Counted from the stretch's first letter, positions 29,016-39,000 are shown. The stretch: 64,000 bases of DNA from Lichenifustis flavocetrariae (GCF_026130545.1 NZ_JAMOIM010000015.1:1-64000); one strand, 5' to 3'. Program-made: numbers and translations. The notes: generated by a model not told the origin, from the sequence alone.

Positions 29016-31253
29016 TCAGGCGCCTTTCAGGCTGTCGAAGTCGAAGGGAAGCGAGCGAAGACGCTTGCCCGTCGCGGCGAAGACCGCGTTCGAGACCGCG
29101 GGCGCCACCGGCGGCACCCCGGGTTCGCCGACGCCCGTGGGAGCTTCGGCCGAGGGAACGATATGCACGTCGATCACCGGCATATCGCTCATGCGCAAGG
29201 GCTCGTAGGTGTCGAAATTCGCCTGATCGACAATCCCCTTGTCGAAGGTGATCTGGTTGCGCAGCGCCGCCCCCAGGCCGTATCCGGCCCCGCCTTCCAT
29301 CTGTGCCCTGATCACATCCGGGTTGATCGGAATGCCACAATCCACCGCGATCGTGATGCGGTCGACCTTGACGTTCGAGTCCTTCACCGTGACGTCCGCC
29401 ACCATGGCCACGTAGGTGTTGAAGCTTTCGTGCACCGCCACGCCCTGGCCCTGTCCGGCCGGCATGGTCTTGCCGAAGCCCGCCTTTTCGGCCGCGAGTT
29501 TCAGAACGCCCACGTGTCGCGGGTGATCCTTCAGGAGCGCGAGCCTGAAATCGACCGGATTCTTGGCCGCCGCATGCGCGAGATCGTCCATCATCACCTC
29601 GACGGCCTGCGCGGTGTGGCTGTGGCCGACCGACCGCCACCAGAGCGTCGAAACCGGCGATGGCGCATCGTGCCATTCGACGAGGAGATTCGGGATCGCG
29701 TAGGGCATGTCCGCCACGCCCTCGACCGCCGTCGCGTCCACGCCCTCCTTGAACATCACGGGCTCGAAGGCGGTGCCCTTCATGAAGGATTGACCTACGA
29801 GTCTGTGATGCCAGGCCGCGATGCCGCCGTTCGTGTCGAGCGCCGCCTCCATCGCGTGGTAGAACATCGGCCGGTAGCGTCCACCCTTGATGTCGTCCTC
29901 ACGCGTGTAGACGAGATGGATCGGCCGTTTCTGGTCGGTCTTGGCCATGATGGCGGCAAGCTCGCCGAAATAGTCGCCATTCGGCGTTGCGCGGCGGCCG
30001 AACGAGCCGCCGGCCCAAACCGTCTTGATGCGCACCTTGTCGGGCGTGACCCCGAGCGTCGCCGCCGCGACCGCTTGTTCGATTGTGGGGAACTGCGACC
30101 CGGCATAGAAGTCGTAAGAGCCGTCGGCGGCCCTCTCGACCGTGGCATTGAGCGGTTCCATCGGGGCATGCGCGAGATACGGGAAGGTAAATTCCGCCTT
30201 CACGACCTTGCCCGAGCTGCCGAGCGCCTGTTCGGCGTCGCCGGCCTTCGCGGCGATCGAACCCCGCGTGGCCGCGAGCTTCTTGTAATCGGCCAGCATC
30301 TCGGCGGAGGAGCGCATCTCCGCTTTCGAATCGTCCCACTCGATCTTCAGCGCGTCGCGGCCCTGGCGCGCCGCCCAGGTGTTCTCGGCCAGCACGGCGA
30401 CGCCCTGCGGCACCGTCACGACGTCGACGACGCCCTTGATGGCACGCGCGGCTTTGTCATCGACACTTTTGACTGTGCCGCCGAAGCGGGTCGGCCGCTG
30501 CAGCACTGCGGTCAGCATGTTGGGCCGGCGGATGTCGAGCGCGTAGATCGCCGTGCCATTGGTCTTGACGATGTGGTCGATCCGATGGAGCTTCGTGCCG
30601 ATCAGCGTGAAGTCCTTCGGGTCCTTGAGATGGACCTCCGGCGGCACGGGCTGCTGCGCCGCTTTCGCGGCAAGCTCACCGAATGTCGCCTGCTTGCCGG
30701 ATTTGTGCCGGAGCACGCCCTTTTCGACCGTGACTTCGGTCGCCGGGACCTTCCATTCGTCGACCGCGGCCGCGATCAGCATGGCGCGGGCCGCGGCACC
30801 GGCCTTGCGGAGCTGGGTCCAGCTATTGTGAACCGAGGAGGATCCGCCTGTGCCCTGGATGGGTCCGAAATCGGTGTTGTTGTAGAGTTGGGCATTTGCA
30901 GGCGCGAATTCGGCCCGCATCTGTCCCCAATCGGCATCGAGTTCCTCGGCCACGATCGTCGGCAGGCCGGTGGTGACGCCCTGGCCCTTGTCCAGATGTT
31001 TGACGATCACGGTCACGGTGTTGTCGGGCGCGATGCGCACGAAGGCGTTGGGGCGCGGCGGGTCGCCCGCCACCGGCGCGATGGCCTTGCCGCCGCCCGC
31101 TGCCTCTTCGGCATAGGCGCGGCCGCCGCGGATCAGCACCCCGATCACGAGGGCGCCGGCGCCGCCGGCCTTCAGGATATCACGCCGATTGAGAGCCGTC
31201 GGCACGGGCAAGCGATCAGCCTCGGGCCGTCGAAGCATGGTCTTGGCATACAT
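29016..31253 (-). CDS. Molybdenum hydroxylase large subunit (isoquinoline 1-oxidoreductase beta-type)
   Basis: A 745-residue molybdopterin-binding subunit of the xanthine dehydrogenase superfamily, in the two-subunit isoquinoline 1-oxidoreductase/aldehyde dehydrogenase branch. An N-terminal twin-arginine signal ([20 protein letters not shown], residues about 21-40) indicates folded export to the periplasm. Molybdenum-cofactor regions include [14 protein letters not shown] and [15 protein letters not shown], and the C-terminal [14 protein letters not shown] holds the catalytic Glu. The substrate may be an aldehyde or N-heterocycle; not predictable. ATG 31253 is chosen over a longer non-homologous frame. 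The small iron-sulfur gene ends 11 nt upstream. No electron-acceptor cytochrome or XdhC-type maturation gene is adjacent. Confidence 0.9.
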   Translation of the reverse strand: MYAKTMLRRPEADRLPVPTALNRRDILKAGGAGALVIGVLIRGGRAYAEEAAGGGKAIAPVAGDPPRPNAFVRIAPDNTVTVIVKHLDKGQGVTTGLPTIVAEELDADWGQMRAEFAPANAQLYNNTDFGPIQGTGGSSSVHNSWTQLRKAGAAARAMLIAAAVDEWKVPATEVTVEKGVLRHKSGKQATFGELAAKAAQQPVPPEVHLKDPKDFTLIGTKLHRIDHIVKTNGTAIYALDIRRPNMLTAVLQRPTRFGGTVKSVDDKAARAIKGVVDVVTVPQGVAVLAENTWAARQGRDALKIEWDDSKAEMRSSAEMLADYKKLAATRGSIAAKAGDAEQALGSSGKVVKAEFTFPYLAHAPMEPLNATVERAADGSYDFYAGSQFPTIEQAVAAATLGVTPDKVRIKTVWAGGSFGRRATPNGDYFGELAAIMAKTDQKRPIHLVYTREDDIKGGRYRPMFYHAMEAALDTNGGIAAWHHRLVGQSFMKGTAFEPVMFKEGVDATAVEGVADMPYAIPNLLVEWHDAPSPVSTLWWRSVGHSHTAQAVEVMMDDLAHAAAKNPVDFRLALLKDHPRHVGVLKLAAEKAGFGKTMPAGQGQGVAVHESFNTYVAMVADVTVKDSNVKVDRITIAVDCGIPINPDVIRAQMEGGAGYGLGAALRNQITFDKGIVDQANFDTYEPLRMSDMPVIDVHIVPSAEAPTGVGEPGVPPVAPAVSNAVFAATGKRLRSLPFDFDSLKGA

Positions 31254-31264
31254 GGCGGCTGTCC

Positions 31265-31720
31265 TCAGGCGAGACGGTTGGCGGCGTCGTGGATGGCGGC
31301 ACGGATGCGGCCGTAGGTCGCGCAACGGCAGACGTTGCCGTCCATCGCGCTCTCGATGTCGTTGTCGCTCGGCTTCGGCGTCTGGGACAACAGGCCGATC
31401 GCCGACATGATCTGGCCGGACTGGCAGTAGCCGCATTGCACGACGTCGAGCTCCTGCCAGGCGGCTTGGACGGCTTGTGCCACCTTGCCGTTCACGCCCT
31501 CGATCGTGGTGATCTCATGACCGGCGGCATCGCTGATCGCGGTCTGACACGACCGGACAGGCTGCCCGTCGAGATGCACCGTGCAGGCCCCGCATTGCGC
31601 GATGCCGCAGCCGAATTTGGTGCCCGTCATGTTGAGGAGATCCCGGATGGCCCACAGGAGCGGCATATCGGGATCGGCGTCGAGCGCGTGCGTCGACCCG
31701 TTGATTTTGAGGCTGATCAT
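31265..31720 (-). CDS. Molybdenum hydroxylase [2Fe-2S] subunit (isoquinoline 1-oxidoreductase alpha-type)
   Basis: A 151-residue protein with two [2Fe-2S] clusters: a plant-ferredoxin-type set in [17 protein letters not shown] and a later Cys (SCQT), and a helical set in CGYCQSGQ and [11 protein letters not shown]. It passes electrons from the molybdenum site of the large subunit to an unknown acceptor. It has no signal of its own, so it would be exported bound to the Tat-bearing large subunit, as in related enzymes. ATG 31720 precedes the conserved MISLKING; the upstream extension is not family-like. First gene of a two-gene operon. Confidence 0.92.
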   Translation of the reverse strand: MISLKINGSTHALDADPDMPLLWAIRDLLNMTGTKFGCGIAQCGACTVHLDGQPVRSCQTAISDAAGHEITTIEGVNGKVAQAVQAAWQELDVVQCGYCQSGQIMSAIGLLSQTPKPSDNDIESAMDGNVCRCATYGRIRAAIHDAANRLA

Positions 31721-31947
31721 CGTTCGTTCCCAATGAGGAATGTGCCGGCCCATCTGGCCAAACACAGTCCGGTGAGATGTTGGGAGCTTCGGTCAGGCGC
31801 GCTGCGCGTGACGGCGCAAAGGGCGACCCGACCAAAGCGGGCATAGACGTGGGGACACAGGTCCAATTGAACACGTACCTGAACATCTACCTCGTGGAGG
31901 CCGGCGTCAACCAGTTTCGAGGCGTTCTAAGAAGCCTAAACAAGGCT

Positions 31948-31976
31948 TTGACGCCATGCCCGTGCGGGCCGATGAT
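31948..31976 (+). promoter_or_regulatory. Candidate gmd promoter
   Basis: TTGACG (31948-31953) and GATGAT (31971-31976) are spaced by 17 nt, 20 nt upstream of the gmd start. The -35 is good and the -10 matches four of six. The leader would be very short. Just upstream, AAGCCT and AGGCTT form a small hairpin (31933-31948). Confidence 0.35.
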
Positions 31977-31995
31977 TGAACCCTCATGGAACTTG

Positions 31996-33060
31996 ATGAT
32001 GACCAAGACCGCATTGATCACCGGGGTCACGGGGCAGGATGGCGCCTATCTGGCACGCTTGCTGCTCGACAAAGGCTATGTGGTGCACGGCGTGAAGCGA
32101 CGGTCCTCGTCCTTCAACACCGGGCGGATCGAGGACATCTACCAGGATCGGCATGTCGAGAACCCGCGCTTCATCCTCCACTACGGCGACCTGACCGACG
32201 CCACCAACCTGATCCGCATCGTGCAGGAAACCCAGCCCGACGAGATCTACAATCTCGCGGCGCAGAGCCATGTGCAGGTGTCGTTCGAGACCCCGGAATA
32301 TACCGCCAACGCCGACGGGCTAGGCACCTTACGGCTGCTCGAAGCGATCCGCATCCTGAAGCTCGAAGGCCGCACACGCTTCTACCAGGCCTCGACCTCC
32401 GAACTCTATGGCCTGGTCCGGGAAGTCCCGCAGTCGGAGACGACGCCCTTCTATCCGCGCTCGCCCTATGGCGTCGCCAAGCTCTATGCCTATTGGATCG
32501 TGGTGAACTACCGCGAGGCCTATGGCCTGCACGGCTCGAACGGCATCCTGTTCAACCACGAGAGCCCGCTGCGCGGCGAGACTTTCGTGACCCGCAAGAT
32601 CTCCCGGGCCGCGGCTGCGATTCATCTGGGACGGCAAGGCAAGCTTTACCTCGGTAATCTCGACGCGCGTCGCGACTGGGGCCATGCCAAGGACTACGTG
32701 CACGGCATGTGGCTGATGCTGCAGCAGGAGATGCCCGACGACTATGTGCTGGCGACCGGGGTCACGACACCGGTCCGACAATTCGTCGAATGGGCCTTCG
32801 CCGAGGTCGATATCACCATCGTCTGGGAGGGGGTGGGCGTGGAGGAAAAAGGCTATGATGCGGCGAGCGGCCGCTGCCTCGTCGAGATCGATCCGCGGTA
32901 TTTTAGGCCGACCGAGGTGGATCTGCTGCTCGGGGATCCAAGCAAGGCGCGGAGGAAGCTCGGCTGGGCGCATACGACGACGGTGCGCGACATGGTCTCC
33001 GAAATGGTGCGGGAGGACCTCAAGGTCATGCTGACCGCGCCGATCATGAGGGACGGCTGA
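31996..33060 (+). CDS. gmd: GDP-mannose 4,6-dehydratase
   Basis: A 354-residue extended short-chain dehydrogenase converting GDP-mannose to GDP-4-keto-6-deoxymannose. The nucleotide motif is [16 protein letters not shown] near the N-terminus; NADP contacts are in [11 protein letters not shown]; catalytic residues are in STSELYG and [12 protein letters not shown] (Tyr and Lys). Two adjacent ATG codons (31996, 31999) begin the family-like sequence. The block [15 protein letters not shown] differs by one residue from the common HESPRRGE. The next gene, fcl, starts 1 nt after the stop, so the two make GDP-L-fucose together. Confidence 0.96.
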   Translation: MMTKTALITGVTGQDGAYLARLLLDKGYVVHGVKRRSSSFNTGRIEDIYQDRHVENPRFILHYGDLTDATNLIRIVQETQPDEIYNLAAQSHVQVSFETPEYTANADGLGTLRLLEAIRILKLEGRTRFYQASTSELYGLVREVPQSETTPFYPRSPYGVAKLYAYWIVVNYREAYGLHGSNGILFNHESPLRGETFVTRKISRAAAAIHLGRQGKLYLGNLDARRDWGHAKDYVHGMWLMLQQEMPDDYVLATGVTTPVRQFVEWAFAEVDITIVWEGVGVEEKGYDAASGRCLVEIDPRYFRPTEVDLLLGDPSKARRKLGWAHTTTVRDMVSEMVREDLKVMLTAPIMRDG

Positions 33061-33061
33061 C

Positions 33062-34000
33062 GTGTACGATCTCGCTGGAAAGCGGGTGTGGGTCGCGGGT
33101 CATCGCGGTCTTGTCGGCAGCGCCTTGGTGCGCCGCCTGGCGTCGGAGCCATGCCAGATCCTGACCGTCGGGCGGGAGGAGGTCGACCTGAAGCGGCAGG
33201 ACGCCGTCGAACGCTTCCTGGCGGCCGAGCGTCCGGACGCGATCGTCATGGCCGCCGCCAAGGTGGGCGGCATATTGGCGAATGACGCATTCCCGGCCGA
33301 TTTTCTCTACGACAACCTGATGATCGCCGCCAATCTCGTGGAGGCCGCGCATCGCAACGGCGTCGCGCGATTCCTGTTTCTCGGCTCGTCCTGCATCTAC
33401 CCCAAACAGGCGGAGCAGCCGATCGCCGAGGACGCTCTTCTGACCGGGCCCCTTGAGCCGACCAACGAGGCTTATGCGGTGGCCAAGATCGCCGGCATCA
33501 AGCTCGTCCAGGCCTATCGCAGGCAGCATGACCGCGACTATATCGCGGCCATGCCGACGAATCTCTATGGACCCGGTGACAATTTCGATCCCCAGTCCAG
33601 CCATGTCCTGCCGGCGTTGATCCGCAAGGCGCATGAGGCCAAGGAGGCCGGGCAGCGGAGCCTGACGATCTGGGGCACGGGCACCCCACGGCGCGAGTTC
33701 CTGCATGCCGACGATTGCGCGGACGCGCTGGTTTTTCTCCTCAAAGCTTATTCCGCGATGGAGCACATCAACGTCGGTTCGGGTCAGGATCTCGCCATCT
33801 TGGATCTGGCGCGCCTCGTCTGCGAGGTCGTTGGTTTCCAGGGCGAGATCGTGCACGATCTGTCGAAGCCCGACGGCACGCCGCGCAAGCTGATGCGGGC
33901 CGACAAGCTGCGGGCTCTCGGCTGGTCACCCACGATCGCACTGCGGGACGGCATCGCAGGCGCCTACGGCTGGTTTCTGGCCAACCGCGCCCGCGGGTGA
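33062..34000 (+). CDS. fcl: GDP-L-fucose synthase
   Basis: A 312-residue dual-function epimerase-reductase that turns GDP-4-keto-6-deoxymannose into GDP-L-fucose. The Rossmann motif is VAGHRGLVGSALVRRL; the catalytic Ser is in FLGSSCIYPK and the Tyr/Lys pair in EAYAVAKIAG. The start is GTG at 33062, directly after the gmd stop, with GAGGGA about 10 nt upstream; no ATG fits. GDP-L-fucose usually goes to lipopolysaccharide, capsule or, in nodulating rhizobia, Nod factor. No glycosyltransferase is near, so the acceptor is unknown. Confidence 0.95.
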   Translation: MYDLAGKRVWVAGHRGLVGSALVRRLASEPCQILTVGREEVDLKRQDAVERFLAAERPDAIVMAAAKVGGILANDAFPADFLYDNLMIAANLVEAAHRNGVARFLFLGSSCIYPKQAEQPIAEDALLTGPLEPTNEAYAVAKIAGIKLVQAYRRQHDRDYIAAMPTNLYGPGDNFDPQSSHVLPALIRKAHEAKEAGQRSLTIWGTGTPRREFLHADDCADALVFLLKAYSAMEHINVGSGQDLAILDLARLVCEVVGFQGEIVHDLSKPDGTPRKLMRADKLRALGWSPTIALRDGIAGAYGWFLANRARG

Positions 34001-34069
34001 AGCGGTCGACCGCAGCTTACGGTACGGAAGTTGCGACGCCGCCCGAAACGCCATCGGGAGGCAACCATC

Positions 34070-34222
34070 ATGAGCCACATCGTTTCGGATCGAGACAGTC
34101 GTCCGGTCCTGAAAACCCTGATCGGGACAGGACTGCTGCTGATGGGACTTGTCGGCAGCCTTATGGCTGTTCTGACGCTGCCCTGGCTGGTGTTGCGCCT
34201 CGTTTTATGGGCGACGCGCTAA
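34070..34222 (+). CDS. Small single-span membrane protein (50 aa)
   Basis: A 50-residue protein with a polar N-terminus and one long hydrophobic stretch (TLIGTGLLLMGLVGSLMAVL and beyond, about residues 16-46) ending in Arg. It is preceded by a good ribosome site, GGGAGG, about 7 nt from the ATG. It lies 70 nt after fcl and could be co-transcribed. I recognise no family. The ribosome site and clean stop make it more credible than a chance frame, but function is unknown. Confidence 0.55.
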   Translation: MSHIVSDRDSRPVLKTLIGTGLLLMGLVGSLMAVLTLPWLVLRLVLWATR

Positions 34223-34312
34223 CCACTCCTGCCAAGGGCCCTTCACACAGGCGCCGCCGCATTTTAGAACATCAGCGTCCCTGACTGGGCCAGGGCATTT
34301 CGCGAGGGGACA

Positions 34313-34705
34313 ATGAGACTTGCCGCCGGTTTGATCATGCTTGCGTGGAGCGGCACGTCGGCATTCGCGGTCGTGGATGTCGCGCACCTGCCCGACACCT
34401 GCAAGACCACGATCGCGGCGATCAAGAGCGACAATGCGAAGATCGCGGAATTCGGTCGCGTCATGGCCAAGGCCAAGAAGGCGCAGGACAATGCGAACTT
34501 CTGTTCGGCCGCCAAACAGACACTGGCGCTCGTGGCCGACGACGGCGCGCAGATCGAACGTTGTCTCGGGGAGCTGGCCGTCGACAAGACCGTGTCGCAG
34601 GATACGGTCGGCCAGTTCACGGAAATCAAGAACTACTATCGCAAGATGCTGGACGCCGCGAAGGAACCAGCGAACGACCACATGCACTGCGGCCTCGCTG
34701 ACTGA
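34313..34705 (+). CDS. Small secreted four-cysteine protein
   Basis: A 130-residue protein with a signal peptide (MRLAAGLIMLAWSGTSAFA, likely cleaved near residue 19) and a short helical, charged mature part rich in Lys and Ala. Four cysteines (in DTCKTT, NFCSAA, ERCLGE and MHCGLAD) could make two disulfides in the periplasm. A GAGGGGACA ribosome site lies just before the ATG. No family is recognised. It follows the gmd-fcl-small membrane protein set on the same strand, separated by 90 nt; shared function is speculation. Confidence 0.65.
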   Translation: MRLAAGLIMLAWSGTSAFAVVDVAHLPDTCKTTIAAIKSDNAKIAEFGRVMAKAKKAQDNANFCSAAKQTLALVADDGAQIERCLGELAVDKTVSQDTVGQFTEIKNYYRKMLDAAKEPANDHMHCGLAD

Positions 34706-35051
34706 GGGCACCTCGAGAGTCGCCCCGCATCCCTGAGTTATGCTCCCCCCGTGGCTCCCACCTTCGGGAAAAGCCACGCGGTGGATGTCTAGGCTCGCTT
34801 ATGCCACGCGTGTGGTTCGGGCTTCGGCTGAACTTACCCTGGGTGGAACAACCGAGTCCTATGATCCAGCGTTCGCGGAGCGTAAGGGGCGGGCGATCTC
34901 GTGTTGCCCCGTACCCTTAGTTAAGCTACAATCTACACGCATCGGTCATTCTGCATCAGCGCTGCGAACTGCTTGATTTTGTGACACGTTTTGGGTTCTG
35001 GCGATCGACTGGCCCCGACCTGTTCCAAGAAACTATCGGAGCGATCGATCC
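34706..35051. other. Leader region upstream of aqpZ
   Basis: This 346-nt stretch has no gene. It holds a 7-bp hairpin CGTGGCT/AGCCACG at 34750-34778 shortly after the secreted protein stop (possible 3' end structure), and a good promoter at 34904-34932. The last 110 nt would be the aqpZ leader. I compared it mentally with 6S and SRP RNA cores and saw no match. Confidence 0.5.
34904..34932 (+). promoter_or_regulatory. Candidate sigma-70-type promoter of aqpZ
   Basis: TTGCCC (34904-34909) and TACAAT (34927-34932) are separated by exactly 17 nt, a near-consensus housekeeping promoter. It would produce a leader of about 110 nt before aqpZ. Confidence 0.5.
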
Positions 35052-35792
35052 ATGCATAACGATATGCAGCGGCGACTGACCGCGGAATTCATCGGAACGT
35101 TCTGGCTGGTTTTTGGCGGCTGTGGTGCCGCAGTCGTCTCGGCGGCTTTCCCCCAACTCGGCATCGGCTTTACGGGTGTCGCCTTTGCGTTCGGGTTGAC
35201 CGTGTTGAGCATGGCCTATGCGGTCGGGCATATTTCCGGCGGTCATTTCAATCCCGCCGTGACCCTCGGCCTCTGGGCGGCCGGGCGCTGCGCCAACAAG
35301 CACGTCGTGCCCTACATCGTCGTTCAGGTGGTGGGCGCCATCCTGGCGTCGGGCGTGCTCTATATCATCGCTTCGGGAAAACCCGACTGGGTGCCGGGCG
35401 GGTTCGCGTCGAACGGCTACGGCGATCTGAGCCCGAACCATTATTCGATGCTGTCGTGCTTTCTCGCCGAGCTCTTGCTCACGTTCTTCTTCCTGATGAT
35501 CATCATCGGCACGACGTCCAAGGGCGCTGCAACCGGCTTTGCCGGGATTCCCATCGGCTTGGCCCTGACCCTCATTCACCTGATTTCCATCCCGATCACC
35601 AACACGTCGGTGAACCCGGCCCGCAGCATTGCGCCCGCCCTCTTCGCGGGTGGCTCGTATATCGCGCAGCTGTGGCTGTTCATCATCGCCCCCATCGCGG
35701 GCGCGATGATCGCAGGCGTCGTGGCGCGCAACCTCTACGATGACTCGTCGATGGTCGAGACCGTGGTGGTGGAGGAACGACGCACCAACTGA
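35052..35792 (+). CDS. aqpZ: Aquaporin Z water channel
   Basis: A 246-residue aquaporin of six helices and two half-helices. Both NPA boxes are intact: HFNPAVT (NPA 67-69) and SVNPARS (NPA 188-190). The Arg after the second NPA, the His in helix 5 (LIHLISIP) and the small residue next to the Arg match the narrow water-selective AqpZ filter, as opposed to the glycerol type. It speeds osmotic water flow through the inner membrane. It has its own promoter and a GGAG ribosome site 10 nt from the ATG. Neighbours are unrelated. Confidence 0.95.
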   Translation: MHNDMQRRLTAEFIGTFWLVFGGCGAAVVSAAFPQLGIGFTGVAFAFGLTVLSMAYAVGHISGGHFNPAVTLGLWAAGRCANKHVVPYIVVQVVGAILASGVLYIIASGKPDWVPGGFASNGYGDLSPNHYSMLSCFLAELLLTFFFLMIIIGTTSKGAATGFAGIPIGLALTLIHLISIPITNTSVNPARSIAPALFAGGSYIAQLWLFIIAPIAGAMIAGVVARNLYDDSSMVETVVVEERRTN

Positions 35793-35868
35793 TCGCTTAT
35801 GACCCGACCGGGCGGGTGTCTTCTTCGGAGATGACCCGGTCAGGCCAACACGCCTCAGCCGGACGGTC

Positions 35869-36252
35869 TCAGCGCTGCTCGACGCCCTGAGGTCTCCGGC
35901 GCGGCACGGGACCCACGTCATCCGTCACGCTCGGCGCGGCGGGTTGGCACGTCAGGCCGAGGGAGGGACAGGAGCGCATCACGACAGCCGCGAGGGCGCG
36001 CCGTGAGGCGCCGTCGGCCGAGCGGCTGAGGCCGTCGAGGCTTTTGGCGAGCGTGCGCAGGTCCGGCACGTCGGGTCCCAGATCGGAAGGGCCGAACACC
36101 ATATCGCCAAGCGTTCGGACACCGTCCGCCAGGGCGCCAGTCAGGTGGTCGGCCAACGTCGCTGCGCGGGCGTTGGCACCGCCGGTGCGTTCCCCATGGG
36201 CGAGCGAAAGCACGAACAGCACCACGACCACCAAACCGATCAATCGCAACAT
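35869..36252 (-). CDS. Hypothetical membrane-anchored or secreted protein
   Basis: A 127-residue protein beginning with a strongly hydrophobic segment (LRLIGLVVVVLFVLSLAHG), which is either a signal peptide or an anchor, followed by an Ala/Asp/Leu-rich helical part and a proline-arginine tail (GPVPRRRPQG). Two cysteines (SCPSLGLTCQ) may form a disulfide. No family is recognised. It is on the same strand as the ATPase gene, 65 nt downstream of it, and may share its transcript. Arrangement and composition suggest a real gene. Confidence 0.6.
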   Translation of the reverse strand: MLRLIGLVVVVLFVLSLAHGERTGGANARAATLADHLTGALADGVRTLGDMVFGPSDLGPDVPDLRTLAKSLDGLSRSADGASRRALAAVVMRSCPSLGLTCQPAAPSVTDDVGPVPRRRPQGVEQR

Positions 36253-36317
36253 CTGGTCATTCCGTCCCGATCAGGAGATGAATCCTGCACCCGGCGGGCG
36301 GCGCTTTCGTCGCCGGT

Positions 36318-37850
36318 TCATTCCGCCGCGAAACGCTCCAGTCCGGGCGAGCGGGCGGCCGCATCGGCCGCAGGGTCGTTCCAGCCGGTCTCCCAACCGA
36401 GATCGGGCACCACGATGGCGCGCGAGCCGGACAGGCCGGACCGGGCCACGAGCCGGTCGCTCTTTTCGAGGTGACGCAGGCGGCTGCGCGCCCGGCCTGG
36501 CGCGTGCTGGCCGCAGAGCGCCGCAATGGCGGCATCGCTGGGGCAGGGCGCTCCTGTCATAGCGGCCGCGGCGACAATCAGGAACACGGCTTGGAGATCG
36601 TCGGGAATCTCCCGCGCGATGTCGATCGCCCGAAGCCAGTCCGGGTGCCCGGCCCGCTCCGGATCGAGACCGGCGCGCCCCGCGTTGATCAGGAGCTTGA
36701 ATTCGGTCAACGGCAGCGGCGCCCCGCCGACGCGTTTGATGCGGCAGCGGACGCAAAAATCTTGGTACAGCAGGGTCTCGGGCCGGAAATGCGCATCCGT
36801 TTCCTGCAGGATATCGTGAACGATAATGCGATAGGCCGCCTCGCGTTCGGGCTGCGGTAGCGCCTCGACATCCTCATCGACGGCTGTGACGGCCGGTCGG
36901 TCGCGCACGATCTGCTCCAGAATTTCCTTCATGGAGGGGGTAGCCGGCGTCGGAGCGCGGCGCTCCACGGGTGCGCGGATCTCCAGCGGCACGGGGGCCA
37001 GGATGAGGTCGCGCGCCTCGGCCGCCGGTTGGTCGGGTAGCGGCATCAGGCTGGGCGTTCCGGCGCGCGGCGCCGTCTCGACTGTGCCTACCCTGACAGG
37101 CAACGGGCGCCGCGCGAGGGCCGGGCCGAGCGCCACGAAATGGCCGCGCTGCAACTCGCGGAACATCTCGGCCTGACGTCGTTCCAGGCCAAGCAGATCG
37201 GCCGCCCGCGCCATGTCGATGTCGAGGAAGGTGCGGCCCATCAGGAAATTGGTAGCTTCCGCCGCCACGTTCTTGGCGAGCTTGGCCAGGCGCTGCGTGG
37301 CGATGACGCCGGCGAGGCCCCGCTTGCGGCCACGGCACATCAGATTGGTCATGGCCCCGAGCGACAGTTTGCGCACGTCCTCGGCCACGTCGCCCGACAC
37401 GGCGGGCGCGAACAATTGCGCCTCGTCGACCACCACGAGAGCCGGGAACCAATAGGCCCGATCGGCCTCGAAGAGCGCATTGAGGAACAAGGCCGCGGCC
37501 CGCATCTGGGCTTCCGCGTCGAGCGTGTCGAGGCTGAGCACGGCCGAGACGCGATGCTGGCGCACCCGCCCGGCGATACATTCGAGATCGGCGGCGCTGC
37601 GGTCGCCATCCACCACGACGTGGCCGAACCGCTCCGCCAGGGTCACGAAATCCCCCTCCGGGTCGATCACCACCTGCTGCACGTGCGGCGCGCTCTGTTC
37701 GAGCAGGCGGCGCAGCAGGTGCGACTTGCCCGAGCCGGAATTTCCCTGCACCAGAAGCCGCGTTGCCAGCAGCTCTTCGAGATCGAGCATCACCGGCGCG
37801 GCTGTTCCGCCTGGAGCCGCAGCCGTACCCATGTCGATGTCGATCCTCAT
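36318..37850 (-). CDS. HerA/DUF87-like P-loop ATPase
   Basis: A 510-residue ATPase of the HerA/FtsK superfamily. Walker A is QGNSGSGKS (residues 35-43), Walker B is ALVVVDEAQLFAP, and between them DPEGDFVTLAERFG is a typical HerA-like block; the arginine-rich MCRGRKRGLAGVIATQRLAKL supplies sensor residues. A C-terminal region of about 200 residues, specific to this alphaproteobacterial group, contains no named domain. HerA relatives pump or unwind DNA as hexamers, often with NurA nuclease, which is absent here. ATG 37850 has AGGGAGG just upstream; the longer frame is not family-like. Role uncertain; DNA processing is the best guess. Confidence 0.82.
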   Translation of the reverse strand: MRIDIDMGTAAAPGGTAAPVMLDLEELLATRLLVQGNSGSGKSHLLRRLLEQSAPHVQQVVIDPEGDFVTLAERFGHVVVDGDRSAADLECIAGRVRQHRVSAVLSLDTLDAEAQMRAAALFLNALFEADRAYWFPALVVVDEAQLFAPAVSGDVAEDVRKLSLGAMTNLMCRGRKRGLAGVIATQRLAKLAKNVAAEATNFLMGRTFLDIDMARAADLLGLERRQAEMFRELQRGHFVALGPALARRPLPVRVGTVETAPRAGTPSLMPLPDQPAAEARDLILAPVPLEIRAPVERRAPTPATPSMKEILEQIVRDRPAVTAVDEDVEALPQPEREAAYRIIVHDILQETDAHFRPETLLYQDFCVRCRIKRVGGAPLPLTEFKLLINAGRAGLDPERAGHPDWLRAIDIAREIPDDLQAVFLIVAAAAMTGAPCPSDAAIAALCGQHAPGRARSRLRHLEKSDRLVARSGLSGSRAIVVPDLGWETGWNDPAADAAARSPGLERFAAE

Positions 37851-38006
37851 TGGCCTCCCTCGCCGGTCAGCGCGGATCAAGTGCATGCGGTCGAAAAGCG
37901 GGTCAACCGTGGGTGGCAGGTTATCCCCTGTGGCGCGGCAGGTTTCGGTCGAGGGAGACATTCTATACGTGTGGAGGTTTGACGGTCCAACGGGATCGCG
38001 CGGGCA

Positions 38007-38774
38007 TTATTCCAGGATCGTCCCGCCGCCGCGCTCCCAGACCATCGCCCAAAACTGCCGACCCCAATTGGTCTGATGTCCGTCGAGATAGCGTGACTTG
38101 CCGAGCGCCTCGCCCAGCCGTGCCATCAGTTTGGCGAATTCCGCGTCATTCGGGTTCGCTGCCAACCAAATCCGGCCGAGCACATAGGAAAGCAGAGCAT
38201 GGAAGAGCGTGATGCGTGTCGCCTTCTGTGCATCATAAGCGCGTGGAGACATCTCGACGATCGCGCGCGAATCCGTAGCCGGTTCGTTGGCGTCGTTAAG
38301 GCGATTCAGGCGAAGCTGCCATTGCGCGATGCCGCGACCGTAGTGCGCATAGGGTTGAATCGCGCTCGCGAACTCACGCATGAACGTAGACCAGGGCTCG
38401 TCCCAAAGGCCTGATCCGTAATGTGACCAAAGGTTTGCTTGTAGCCATGCGCGGAGTTTGCCGGGCGTCAGCTCATCCGCATCCCATTTCAGCAATTCCG
38501 CTTCGGCATCTGCATGGCCGCATACGCCCAATTCGATGACGCCGATCGCCTCGATGCATTGTCGTGTCAATGCGAGAGCGTTGGCATGCATTCCGTCGCG
38601 GTTCGCTCGGTTTGCCAGCAACAGCGTGTCGAGAACGAACCAATGTGCCAACATCGATGCCGACTTCACTTGTAGCACCATGTCGTTGGCCGTCACGGCA
38701 GCGGAAATGCGTGCCATGACTTGGCAGGTGGAATGTTCGCTGATTGCGAACCAGTCCGGTTTAGAGCGTGTCAT
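38007..38774 (-). CDS. Uncharacterised protein with HEPN-like features
   Basis: A 255-residue, mostly helical, soluble protein with no recognised name. Two features recall HEPN-type proteins: the segment RITLFHALL fits the Rx4-6H ribonuclease motif, and ALTRQCIEAIGVIEL resembles their first core helices; FASAIQPYAHYG looks like the conserved Tyr/Ser-His block of abortive-infection-like families. Its codon use is less GC-rich than its neighbours, hinting at transfer. It diverges from a HigA-type antitoxin gene across 226 nt. A toxin or defence role is a guess from these traits; a plain hypothetical call is the safe one. Confidence 0.65.
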   Translation of the reverse strand: MTRSKPDWFAISEHSTCQVMARISAAVTANDMVLQVKSASMLAHWFVLDTLLLANRANRDGMHANALALTRQCIEAIGVIELGVCGHADAEAELLKWDADELTPGKLRAWLQANLWSHYGSGLWDEPWSTFMREFASAIQPYAHYGRGIAQWQLRLNRLNDANEPATDSRAIVEMSPRAYDAQKATRITLFHALLSYVLGRIWLAANPNDAEFAKLMARLGEALGKSRYLDGHQTNWGRQFWAMVWERGGGTILE

Positions 38775-39000
38775 GATGCTGATTTACCGGGTAGCGGCGA
38801 TTCAAGCCGTCGCTGTAATGTTCAAACAGAGAGAATCGATGCGAGTACAACCCCAAACTCGACCCAAAAATCACGTGCTGTCCAGCGACGGCCTTACGCA
38901 CTATGACGAACGCATCACATCACGTCTCTGCGCTTGCTTGGCGCCGACAGACTGCGTCATTCACCATCTCGACGACCACGGCTATCGATGAGGTGACGCC

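Noticed and set aside
29163-31316. Long plus-strand frame across the molybdenum hydroxylase genes
   Set aside because: Antisense to two clear subunits; His/Arg/Asp-rich with no fold features.
34706-35051. Possible small RNA gene (6S or SRP type)
   Set aside because: No conserved core of either RNA and no long closing stem; only a promoter and a short hairpin are seen.
38775-38993. Possible decayed higB upstream of higA
   Set aside because: No recognisable HigB blocks in any frame; only a vague C-terminal likeness, not enough to call.
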